A stretch of 64,000 bases of DNA, taken from NCBI GenBank assembly GCA_043729195.1, contig JAYTLR010000016.1, positions 62,001-126,000 on the forward strand, in the 5' to 3' direction. Made by a program: the position numbers and the translations under genes. Below, one piece after another: positions 1 through 10,500 of this stretch; the stretch's first letter is position 1, and each line of letters opens with the position of its first letter. The notes below the pieces were generated by a model that worked only from the letters and a program-made list of their open reading frames with translations, searched no databases and was not told where the DNA came from. This DNA is from Haloferula sp043729195 (GTDB lineage: Bacteria > Verrucomicrobiota > Verrucomicrobiia > Verrucomicrobiales > Akkermansiaceae).

Positions 1-3000
1 GACCGGCTCACCCTGAACGGCGACGGCATCATCGAATGCGAGTCCAGCGGGGGAACCCCCAATCTTCCGCCGGTGGCAAGCGCCGGCGAGACGTCCACCG
101 CCCGCGATACGGCAGTGGCCATTCCCCTGGTGGCCGTGGATCCCGAGAACGCGACGCTTAATTATCAAATTGTCACGGGACCTGCCCACGGATCGATCTC
201 GCTTGCCGGGAACATCGCGACCTACACCCCGGAACCGGGCTACATCGGTGACGATACCTTCACCTTCAAGGTTTCCGATGGCGTGCTTGAGTCCGCCCCG
301 GCTCCCTTTGTCGTGCATGTCTTCCAGCCGAACCGCGCACCGGTCGCGGCCAGCCCCGTGTTCGTCCTCAACCAGGGCGAAAACGACGCGCCGCTCGTCC
401 TGACCGCCAGCGATCCGGACGATGACGCGCTCACATGGCAGATCGCCAGCCAGCCTTCGCAGGGCATCCTCGCCGGAACCCCGCCCTCGCTGACCTACTC
501 TCACACCGGACCGCGGAGCACGGCGGTTGTGGAAGACACATTCACCTTCACCGTCACCGATTCGAAGGGCGCGGTCTCGGCGCCCGGCACCGTCACACTC
601 TTGCTCCAGCCCGTGAACCGGGCACCCTCCGCCACCGCCATCACCGCGGCTGGAAATGAAGACGCCGTGATCCCGATCACGCTCACCGGCACCGACCCGG
701 ACGGCGACCCGCTTTTCTTCGAGATCGTCGGAGATCCCGCCGACCCTTTGGCCACGCCGGGTCCGCTCCACGGCACGCTTTTCGGTGATGCGCCCGCACT
801 GACCTACCATCCGGCTGCCGACTTCCACGGCACGGACCGCTTTTTCTTCCGGGTTAGGGATGCCGCGCTTGCTTCCCCGGTCGCCGAGGTCGTCCTGACC
901 GTGTTGCCGGTGAACGATGCTCCCGTCGCCGTTGCACAATCCGTCACCGGCACCGAAGACGAGGCGGTCACGATTCTATTCGACTCCACCGACATCGACG
1001 GTGATGCCCTGAGCTACGACGTCGTTCTGCCTGCCGGATTTCCGGGCACCGTCAGCGTGACCGGTTCCAGTGCGGTCGTCACCCCGGACCCGGACTTCCA
1101 TGGTGCGGCGACTTTCGATTTCACGGCGACCGATGCCTCGGGAGCTGCGTCCACCGCGGAGATCGCCCTCGTCATCGCACCGGTGAACGACCCGCCGGTC
1201 ATCGTCGCGGACCCGGCGCCGCGGGTTCTGGCCGAAGACCAATCGCTGGTCATCGCGCCGGCCGGGACGGACCCGGACGGCGATACCCTGAGCTACGAAG
1301 TCACCGTGGCTCCTCTCCATGGCTCTCTCACCGCGAATCCTGACAGCGGCTTCACCTACACGCCGGTGGCGAATTACCACGGTCCTGATCGTTTCAGCTT
1401 CACTGTCACCGATCCGTCCGGCTTGTCCTCCGCCGCGGAAGTCGGGATCGTGATCGCTCCTTCCAATGATCCGCCGGTCGCCAGCGGCAGCAGGTCATCG
1501 ACGGGCGAAGGGAAGTCCATCGAGATTCCGCTCCAAGCGACGGACCCGGACGGCGACGAAGTCCTTCTGGCGATCACCCACCCGCCGGCCCATGGCACCG
1601 TGGTGATCGCGGCGGGCAAAGCCATCTACGTTCCCGAAGCCGGATTCTCAGGCATCGACCGCTTCCGCTTCACCGCCAGCGATGGCGTGTTGACCTCCGA
1701 GCCGGCGGAAGTGGTCGTGCGGGTGACCGCGAATCCTCGGATCTCCATCTTGTCGCCGCTTACCGGAGCCCTGGTTCCGGCCGGTGAACCGGTAGTCGTG
1801 CAAGTTTCAGCCACGGACGCCGATGGGGATCTCGCGGTGACCGAGCTCAGCGTCGAAGGCCTGCGGGCCGGCGGCGGGACCTCGGTTGTTTCCCAGTTTT
1901 CACTCGGAATCCTGGCAGCGGGCGAGCACGTCCTGGTTGCCACGGCCACCGACTCGGCGGGCGGGCGGACGGCCTCGGCACCGGTGACGATCACGGTCGA
2001 AGGGACCAACACCGCCCCACTGGTCAGCGCGGGCGCGGACCGCGTGCTGAGCTTCGGCCAGCTCGGGGCCAACCTTTTGCAGAACTCCGGCAACGAGCAG
2101 CCGCTGGTGACCGGCAAGATCCCCGCTTGGACCGAGGTTGGCGGAGTGGCGTGGGGCAGGGGAACCCCGGCTTCGCGGGTCTACCGCAGCAGCTTTTCGA
2201 CGACCAACGTGTATCCCGCCGCCTCGGAAGGCAGCGCTTATTTCCATGTCCCGGGAGACGCCAGCGGCGAGCTTTTCCAAGACGTGACGCTCGACGCGAC
2301 CCAGCTCGCGGAAGTCGCCGGCGGCACGGCCCGCATTGCCTTCGAAACACGGGTGCGCTCGTATCAGCCGAAGGACATCGTCCCGCTGGACTTCACCGGC
2401 CGGCCGAGCGCCGAGTATCCGATCGGGGCGCTGGATGAAGGCGGAGCGGTGGTGGAGTTCTTCGACGCGGCAGGGGAAATGCTCGACAGCCAGACGGCGA
2501 CCGGCACCCGGACCGCCGACCGCTGGGTGAAATTCGCCGCCAGCGCGGGGGTCCCGGCCGCCACCACGCGCATCCGCGTCCGCCTCCTCGCGGAGAAGAA
2601 TCCGATCCTGGATGCCCAGCCCAGCGTCTTCACGCCCTTGGATCCCCGGGAGAAGAACGACGTGATTTTCGACGCGGTTTCCCTGCGCTTCGCCGCGGGA
2701 GCGGATGCCCTTCTCACCGGCACCGTGGCCGATGACGGACTCCCGGCAGGCGGGACCACGGCCATCACCTGGTCGCAGGTCGCGGGCCCCGCGGCTGTGA
2801 TCGCGGAGCCCGGCCAAGCGGTTTCACCGGTGGCCTTGCCTCTCCCCGGCGAATACGAATTCCGGATGGAGGCCCACGACGGCCTGCTCTCCGCCGCCGA
2901 CCAGGTCCGGATCCGGGTGGAAGCCCCGGCCGCCTCCTTTCCGCCGGTGGTCGCGGCAGGTTCGGACATCGCAAGGGTGCTCTCCACCGGCAGCATCGCC

Positions 3001-4560
3001 TTGCCCGGATCCGTGACGGGCGGCGGCACCGCCTTGTCCATCACCTGGTCCCAGGTCTCCGGCCCGGCGGACGCGTCCATCGCGGACCCCTTGTCGGCGG
3101 CGACCACGGTGAAAGTTCCCGTGCCCGGGCGCTACGTCTTCACGCTGTCGGCTTTCGACGGCGAGTGGACCGAGGAAGACGAGATCGTGTTGACCGTTGC
3201 GGCCGTGCCGGTCCGCCGCCCGATGGATCTGGTGGTGGTCACCGACCATTCCGGCTCGATGTGGGCCAACAAGGCCGAAGGCGATCCCAGCACACCGATT
3301 TACAAGGCGCGCGTCGCCGCGGACCAGCTCCTTTCCCGACTGGATCCGGCGACGGACCGCGTGTCGATCCGGAAATTCAGGAGCGAGGTGACCCCCTTGA
3401 CTTCCGACATCGCGCTGGCCCGGGCCTCGATTCCCCAGGCCCGCGGTGAAGCAGGGACGACGACCGGATATGCGGCGTCGAACATCGACGGCGGCATCCA
3501 GGGCGCGCTGACCCATCTGCTGGCCAATCCCCGGACCGGTGCCCCCGACCGGGTGATCGTGGTCTTCGGCGATGGTGCCGGTCCCTATCCCACCGACGCG
3601 GCGGTCGCCGCCCGGAACGCCGGCGTGAGGGTCATCATCGTGGCCTTCTCCAACGGCATCGACCCGATCAACACGGCCAACCAGCAGGCCATGGCCAGCA
3701 CGCCCTCGGACTTCATTTCCGCGGCGACGCCCGAGCAGATCCTGCGGATGCTGGACCTGCTGCAGACCACCCTGAGCCTGCCCTTGAACAGCCCGCCCGT
3801 GGTCTCCGCGGGCCCCGGCATGACGCTGGCGGAAGTCTCCGACACGGCCTATCTGCGCGGCTCGTTCCAGGATGACGGCCTGCCGGAAGACACGTTGCCG
3901 GTCATCACTTGGGAGCAGGTTTCCGGCCCGGCCCCCGTGAGCTTCGGCAGCCCGGAAAGCCTCGACTCGCAGGTCTCCTTCACCGCCGCGGGGGACTACC
4001 GGCTGCGGCTGACCGTGAGCGACGGCGCCCTTTCGTCCTCCGACACCGTGTCGGTCCGGGTGGCCGCTCCCGGCGGCTTGCCCGCGCCCGCCGGGATGAC
4101 CGCGTGGTGGCCCTTCGACGGGAACTTGCGCGACGTGGCCGGCACGCGCGACCTGACCCGCTTCGCCTACTGGGAACAGCCACAGTTCACCACCGGCGCG
4201 GTGAATCAGGCCTTCCGCTTCGCCACCGGCGGCGACGTGCTGGAAGGCGGAACCATCGGCGAAATCGGGCTCAACGACCCGGCCGGCTTCTCGATCGAGT
4301 TCCGCTTCAAGCCACGCAGCACCAACGTCGGCTTCCTGTTCGCCCTCTTCAATCCCGCGACCGGATTCGTCGACCACGGCATCAGTTGGGGTGAGCAGAA
4401 CTCCGGCACCTTCGAGCGGCAGAAACTCCACTTCCTCCGCCCGCCGTCGGGTCCCACCACCACCAGCGCCTCCCGCATCACCCTCACCGGTAGCGTCGTC
4501 CCGCTGAATGCATGGCACCACGTCGTCATGACCCATAACCGGGCGACCAACGAAACCTGA
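1..4560 (+). CDS. N-terminal part of a giant Ig/PKD/VWA/LamG Rhs-type surface protein (5' end outside window, ends at premature TGA)
   Basis: The frame is open from base 1, so the gene begins upstream of the window. In order it encodes about six cadherin/Ig-like repeats (roughly 61-1730, each with DPDGD and HG..F.FT signatures), an Ig-like module (1741-2010), a beta-sandwich-like stretch of unknown family (2050-2700), two PKD-like repeats (2707-3205; 'TWSQV.GP' motif), a VWA domain (3211-3780) whose MIDAS begins DHSGSM at 3244, a third PKD-like repeat (3790-4070), and a LamG domain from 4078. The LamG is cut by TGA at 4558-4560, yet the same frame carries on as perfect LamG sequence, so this and the next entry were one gene. 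These modules are typical of secreted adhesive proteins. Whether the N-terminal part alone is stable is unknown. Confidence 0.85.
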   Translation, partial: DRLTLNGDGIIECESSGGTPNLPPVASAGETSTARDTAVAIPLVAVDPENATLNYQIVTGPAHGSISLAGNIATYTPEPGYIGDDTFTFKVSDGVLESAPAPFVVHVFQPNRAPVAASPVFVLNQGENDAPLVLTASDPDDDALTWQIASQPSQGILAGTPPSLTYSHTGPRSTAVVEDTFTFTVTDSKGAVSAPGTVTLLLQPVNRAPSATAITAAGNEDAVIPITLTGTDPDGDPLFFEIVGDPADPLATPGPLHGTLFGDAPALTYHPAADFHGTDRFFFRVRDAALASPVAEVVLTVLPVNDAPVAVAQSVTGTEDEAVTILFDSTDIDGDALSYDVVLPAGFPGTVSVTGSSAVVTPDPDFHGAATFDFTATDASGAASTAEIALVIAPVNDPPVIVADPAPRVLAEDQSLVIAPAGTDPDGDTLSYEVTVAPLHGSLTANPDSGFTYTPVANYHGPDRFSFTVTDPSGLSSAAEVGIVIAPSNDPPVASGSRSSTGEGKSIEIPLQATDPDGDEVLLAITHPPAHGTVVIAAGKAIYVPEAGFSGIDRFRFTASDGVLTSEPAEVVVRVTANPRISILSPLTGALVPAGEPVVVQVSATDADGDLAVTELSVEGLRAGGGTSVVSQFSLGILAAGEHVLVATATDSAGGRTASAPVTITVEGTNTAPLVSAGADRVLSFGQLGANLLQNSGNEQPLVTGKIPAWTEVGGVAWGRGTPASRVYRSSFSTTNVYPAASEGSAYFHVPGDASGELFQDVTLDATQLAEVAGGTARIAFETRVRSYQPKDIVPLDFTGRPSAEYPIGALDEGGAVVEFFDAAGEMLDSQTATGTRTADRWVKFAASAGVPAATTRIRVRLLAEKNPILDAQPSVFTPLDPREKNDVIFDAVSLRFAAGADALLTGTVADDGLPAGGTTAITWSQVAGPAAVIAEPGQAVSPVALPLPGEYEFRMEAHDGLLSAADQVRIRVEAPAASFPPVVAAGSDIARVLSTGSIALPGSVTGGGTALSITWSQVSGPADASIADPLSAATTVKVPVPGRYVFTLSAFDGEWTEEDEIVLTVAAVPVRRPMDLVVVTDHSGSMWANKAEGDPSTPIYKARVAADQLLSRLDPATDRVSIRKFRSEVTPLTSDIALARASIPQARGEAGTTTGYAASNIDGGIQGALTHLLANPRTGAPDRVIVVFGDGAGPYPTDAAVAARNAGVRVIIVAFSNGIDPINTANQQAMASTPSDFISAATPEQILRMLDLLQTTLSLPLNSPPVVSAGPGMTLAEVSDTAYLRGSFQDDGLPEDTLPVITWEQVSGPAPVSFGSPESLDSQVSFTAAGDYRLRLTVSDGALSSSDTVSVRVAAPGGLPAPAGMTAWWPFDGNLRDVAGTRDLTRFAYWEQPQFTTGAVNQAFRFATGGDVLEGGTIGEIGLNDPAGFSIEFRFKPRSTNVGFLFALFNPATGFVDHGISWGEQNSGTFERQKLHFLRPPSGPTTTSASRITLTGSVVPLNAWHHVVMTHNRATNET
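4558..4560 (+). other. In-frame TGA interrupting the giant gene
   Basis: The codons before it read HNRATNET and those after it read CYLNGVGTKVF, which together make a normal LamG strand ending in the usual 'LNG' turn. A single G-to-A change from TGG (Trp) explains the stop. Codon use and GC are the same on both sides. Possible causes are a recent nonsense mutation, a sequencing error, or readthrough; the sequence alone cannot decide. Confidence 0.85.
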
Positions 4561-4599
4561 TGCTACCTCAATGGGGTCGGCACGAAGGTCTTCACCTCG

Positions 4600-7500
4600 G
4601 TGGTCAGTCCGCATTTCCCGACCGGCCACCGCTTCTACGTCGGGGGCCTGCCGCCGAACCACAACATCAACACGGCCGTCACCCAGGATCCCTACCGGCG
4701 CTTCGATGGCGAGCTGGATGACTTCTCGTTCTACGCGCGGCCGCTGGCTCGGCGCGAGGCGGAGTTGCTCCATGCCTCCGCTCCCGAGGGCAAGGAGCTT
4801 CCCACCCTTGATGCCCCGCCGGTGATCGATGCCGGTGCGGACGTCCGCGAGAACGACCCGTCCGCCGCCATCTCCCTGAACGGCCTCGTTTCCGACGACT
4901 CCGCCGCTCCCGAAATCGCGTGGACCAAACTCTCCGGCCCGGGCACCGCGACTTTCACCGACGCGTCGTCAGCGGTAACCACGGTGACCTTCAGTGAAGC
5001 GGGCATTTACACCCTCAAGCTGACCGCCAACGACGGCTTCACGGCCGTCAGCGATGTCGTGCAGATCCACTCCGGCCTGCCGGCTGCCGCTGCCGTGGAG
5101 GGCCTGGTCGCGTGGATGCCCGGGAACCGCCACCCCGTCGATCTGATCACCGGCCGCACCGGCATCTGGAGCGGCACGGAGAGCTACGCACCGGTCAAAG
5201 CGGCTGAAGGTTTCCAGTTCGGCGGCGGCGTGTCCCGCGTCCGCTACCTGGCTCCGGAAATCGCTCCGGCGAACACGACCCGCGGCTTTTCCATCGAGAC
5301 CTGGCTTTCGCTGCCCGCGGTCATTCCGGCGGGCACCGCGGACCTTCTTGCCTTTCAGGACTTGGCGGGAGCGAAACAACACCGGCTCTACCTGAGCCAA
5401 GTGACCACCGGCGGAGTGACCACCCCGCAGTTGAACTGGCTCACGAGAAACGCCACCCAGGGAAGCCAGCAGATCCAGGTGATCAGGCCCTTCCCGCTCG
5501 ACCAGCCCTTCCACCTCGCGCTGACCTACGACCCGGCCACTGCGAGGAAAAAGGCCTTCGTCAACGGCGTGCAGGTGGCCGACGTGACCGGCCCGGCCGG
5601 CACGGTCCACCACTTCGAAAAGGAACTTCACGTCGGCGGTTTCCCCGGCGAGGCCCTGAACTTCCCCGGCCAGGTGGACGAGCTCTCGCTCTACAACATC
5701 GCCCTGACTCCCGCCCAGATCCTGGCCATCACCCAGGCCGGCCCGAACGGCAAGTTCCGCGTGCCGCGGACCGATGACCCGCGCGTCAATGCCGGTCCCG
5801 ACCTCGCCCTCGAACCCGGCGAGGCCCACGCCTTCACGCCGGTGATCGATCCCACGGCGTTCACCGCCGGCCCGCTGGTAATCGCCTGGTCCAAGGTCAC
5901 CGGCCCCGGTTCCGCCACCTTCGACAATGCATCCCTCGCCGCCGCGACCGTCAGCTTCCCGGCACCCGGCCGCTACGTCCTGAGCCTGACCGTCACCGAT
6001 GGCGTGACCACCGTCTCCGACACCGTGACCGCCGATGTCGTCGAGCCGCCAAACGCCGCCCCGCTTGCAACCTTGCCCGCCAGCGTGGCCTTGCAACTCC
6101 CCGCCGCCTTCGTTGATCTCGATCCGCAGGTCAGCGACGACGGCCGGCCCGCCGCGGTGTTGGAGCATCGCTGGATCGACGAAAGCGGTCCCGCGCCGGT
6201 GGAATTCATCGCCGGCGGGGGCTTCGGCACCCGCGCCGTGTTCACCGAAGCCGGCGACTACACGCTGGTCTTCGAGGTCACCGACGGCCTCGAAATCACC
6301 CGCCGCCAAGTCGCGGTCAGCGTGGCTCCCGCGCCGCTGCCGCCGACTCCGAACCAAGCGCCGCTCGTCGTGGCAGGTGACGACTTCACCGCGGACCAGA
6401 TCAGCTTCCCCCTCGCCGCCACCATCACCGACGACGGAAAGTCGCTCGGCCACTCGGTCATCCAGAACTGGTCGATGGCCAGCGGTCCCGGCCCGGTCAC
6501 CTTCGCCGATCCCTCCGCGCCTGCCACCACCGCCACCGTCTCGCTGCCCGGCACCTACCGGCTCCGCGTGGTCGCCTTCGACGGCCAGTATTACGTCACC
6601 GACGAGCTCGTGGTCACCGTGCCGGAAAGCGCCGACGGCTTCCCGAACCTCGCCCCGCGGGTCGCGCTGCCGGCCTTCGCCAGTGGCAAGCTGCCGAAAC
6701 TGAACGTCACCCTCCAACCCGCCGTGCAGGACGACGGCCGCACGCCGGGACCTCTCGCCTTCACCTGGACCCAGCTCGATGGACCCGCCGCCGCGGAAAT
6801 CGTCGCCCCGCAGGAAGCCAACACCGCGATCCGCTTCGACGTCGCCGGCGACTACCTCTTTGAGCTGGTGGTCTCCGACGGCGCCCTCAGCGCGGTCGCA
6901 CGCACCGCGATCCAGGTCGACCCCTTCAACAACTCCGCCCCGGTGCTTACCATGGCCTCTTCCGCGCCGGCCCGGCCGCTGGAGCAGGTCACGCTGTCCG
7001 CCATCGCGACCGACGACGGCCAGCCCTTCGGCAATCTGACCTACCGCTGGACCCAGCTTTCCGGTCCCGTCGCAGTCGCCATCGCCGATCCCTTTGCCCT
7101 CGAGACCCAGGTCACCTTCGACATCGGTGGGTCGTATCTCTTCGAGCTGCTCGTGTCCGATGGCAACCTCTCGACCCGCGGCACCGTTTCCTGGAATGTG
7201 ATTCGCACTCCGGAGGTGCAAGTCATCACCCCGGCCGCCGGAGCGGAAGTTACCGACCGCACGCTGATCACCCTGCAAGCCCGCGCGGCGCTCAGCGGCG
7301 GTGTCATCAACTCCGTACGCTTCGAGGAGAACGGCTCGCCACTCGGTGCAGGCAGGCGAGCTCCTGGCACGGACGACTGGCTGCTGACCATCCCGCCGCT
7401 CGGGCCGGGCCCGCATACCCTCACGGCGATCGCGACTTCCGTCGACGGCCAGACGGCCAACTCCGCGCCGGTCAGTTTCACGGTCGTGGATTTCGAGGAG

Positions 7501-10500
7501 CAGGCCCTGACGCTGGAAATCACCTCGCCCGGCGAAGGCGATACGGTCACCGATCCGGTCGCCGTCACGGGCACGGTCTATTCCACACGGCTGGCGTCGT
7601 GGAATCTGACGATTTCACCCCTGGCCGGACCCGGTGAGACGGTGCCGGTCGCCACTGTCATCGCGTCCGGCACCGGCGCGGTAATGGGGGACACCCTCGG
7701 AACGCTGGACCCGACCTTGTTGGAGAACGGGATCTACCAGCTCGCCCTTTCCGCCACCACGACCACCGGCGCCGCCCTGCGCGACACCCTGCCGGTATTG
7801 ATCGAGGGGAACTTGAAAGTCGGCCAGTTCTCCTTGGCCTTCCAGGATCTGAGCGTCGATCTCCCCGGAACTCCGCTCGCCATCACCCGGACCTATGATT
7901 CCCGGGACGCGAAGGGCGGGGACTTCGGCCCCGGCTGGTCCCTCAGCCTGAGCGAATACAAGATCCGTAAAACGCGGTCGTTGTCGACGGATTGGGAACA
8001 AGAGCAGACTTCGCAGATCTTCAACGGCATCGGCCTGCCGGTCTTCACGATCAGACCGCAGAACAGCAAGCGCGTGGTGCTGACCATGCCGGGCGGACGG
8101 ACGGAGACCTTCGAGGCCGCCGTGGAGGTTCCGCTGTCCAACCGCAGCATCGGCGGCCAGTTCGGGATCGGCCTCACCGTCTTCGCCGCCAACAGCCAGC
8201 TCTTCGTTCCGCAGCAGCAGCTCAAGATGGTCTTCAACGCGGTGGAAGGCACCGAAGGTACGCTCGAAGCGGTCGGCGCGGGCGACGACCATTTCTGGCT
8301 TGGCAACACGACCGGCGAGGGGGAGATCGTCGATCTCCTCACCTTCAACGGGTATGACCCCACGCTCTTCCGCTACACCACGAAGGGCGGCACTTCCTAC
8401 CTGATCCACGAGCGCGACGGCCTCCAGTCGATCACGGATGTTCACGGCAACACCCTGACCATCACCCCCGACGGACTGATCCATTCCGCCGGCGAGTCGA
8501 TCCTCTTCACCCGCGACGCCACAGGGCGGATCACCGAGATCACCGACCCGCAAGGTGAAGCTCTGACCTACGGCTACGATCCCCAGGGCCGCCTCTCGAC
8601 GTTCACGAACCGGGTCGGCCAGACCTGCCGCTACGAGTACACGCTGCCCGCCTTCCCTCACTACCTCACGAAGCTGATCGACCCCGCCGGGAACACCGCG
8701 GCGCGCTCCGAATACAACGCCGAAGGCCGCCTGATCCGCCAGATCGACGCGCGGGGGAACGCCATCGAATTCACGCACGAGGTCTCGGAGAACCGCCAGA
8801 TCCTCCACGACCGCCTGGGCCGCCCGACGATCCTCGAATACGACGACCGCGGCAATGTCACCCGCACCACCAACGCCCTCGGCGACTCGGTGACGATGGC
8901 CTACGACGAGGATGACCGGGAGATCCTGACGACCACGCCGCTGGGCTTCGAAGTGCGGAAGACCTACGATGCCGCCGACAACGTGACCTCGATCACCGAC
9001 GCGCTCGGAAATGTCACTCGCGCTGCTTTCGGGATGCCCGGTCGTCCCACCCGCATGACCAACGCGCTCGGTGTGTCGGTCGACATGACCTACACCGCTG
9101 CGGGCTTGCTGAAAGACATCCTGGCACCGGACGGCTCCACCAGTTCAGCCACCTACGCGCCGAATGGCACCCTCGCGACCCTCACCGATCCGCAGGGGAA
9201 CGTCGCGGAAACGATCCACGACGCGAAAGGCCGGCTCACCGAAGTGCGGCTGACCTCGCAGTCGGGCGAAAGGATCGCCACCAAAGAGTTCGAGCACGAC
9301 GCGGCCGGGAACGTCACCGCGATCATCGAGCGGAACGGTCCCGGCGAACCGGCCCGCATCACGCGGATGGAATACGACGCGGAGCATCGCGAGACGAAAC
9401 GCACCTACCCGGACGGGACCAGCACCTTCACGCACTACAATGCCCGCGGCGAGATCGAGCGGACGACCGACGTGTTGAACCGCGACACCACCTACACCTA
9501 CGATCTCGCAGGGAATCTCACCTCCACGCTCTACCCGGACGGCACCATCACCCGGGCCGTTTACGATGCGGAAAGCAATGTCATCGCCAGCGTGGACGCC
9601 GTCGGTGTGGCATCCTACACCATCCACGACGCGCTGAACCGGCCGGTCATCTCGATCGCTCCGGACGCGACCATGCCGCCCGCGATCCTGACCACTCCGG
9701 AAGCGATCCTTGAAGCCTTCCAGACCGGACCGCTGGCCGACAATCCGGTGTCCCGCAGCGAGTACGACGAGGACGGCCGGATGATCCGCGCCACCGCCCC
9801 GAACGGCGCGGTGACCACGATGACCTACGACGCGCTCGGCCGCCTGGTCGCCACGACGGACGCGCTCGGCCACCTTTCCACCCAGACTTACGATGCCGCG
9901 GGCCGCCGAATCTCCGCGACCGACGCGAAGGGTCAGACGAGCACCTTCGAGTATGATCTCTTCAACCAGTTGACGAAAGTCACCGACCCGCTCGGCAACG
10001 TCACGCGGACGGCATACGATTCCCTGGGCCGGCGGATCTCCTCCACCGATGCGGAGGGGAATGTCACGCACTTCGGCTATCGCGCGAACGGCCAGCTCGA
10101 CGCCGTGACCGATGCACTGGGCGGCATCACCCGCTTCGGCTACGACCTGCTCGGCCAGCAGATCACCCAGACCGACGCGCTGAACCGCACGACAGCCTAC
10201 GAATACGACCTCATGGGCCGCCGCGTCGCCCGTGTGCTGCCGCAGGGCCAGCGGGAGGAGATGGACTACAACACCCTCGGCCAGATGACCGCTCACCGGG
10301 ACTTCAACGGCCAGGAAATCACCTACCAGTATGAGGCCCTGACCGACCGGCTGCGGAGCATCGTCGCTCCCGCGGGTCACCCCTCGCTGGCGCTGTCCCA
10401 CGCCCCGGCGCGTTATGAATTCGCCTACGACACGCTCGGCCGCCGAACCACCGCCACCGTGGAAAATGCCGCGGGCACGGTGTTGAGCGCCGAGGAGTTC

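Noticed and set aside
4558..4560. TGA as selenocysteine codon
   Set aside because: No SECIS-like hairpin is obvious just downstream and LamG strands do not use Sec; a TGG-to-TGA change is simpler.
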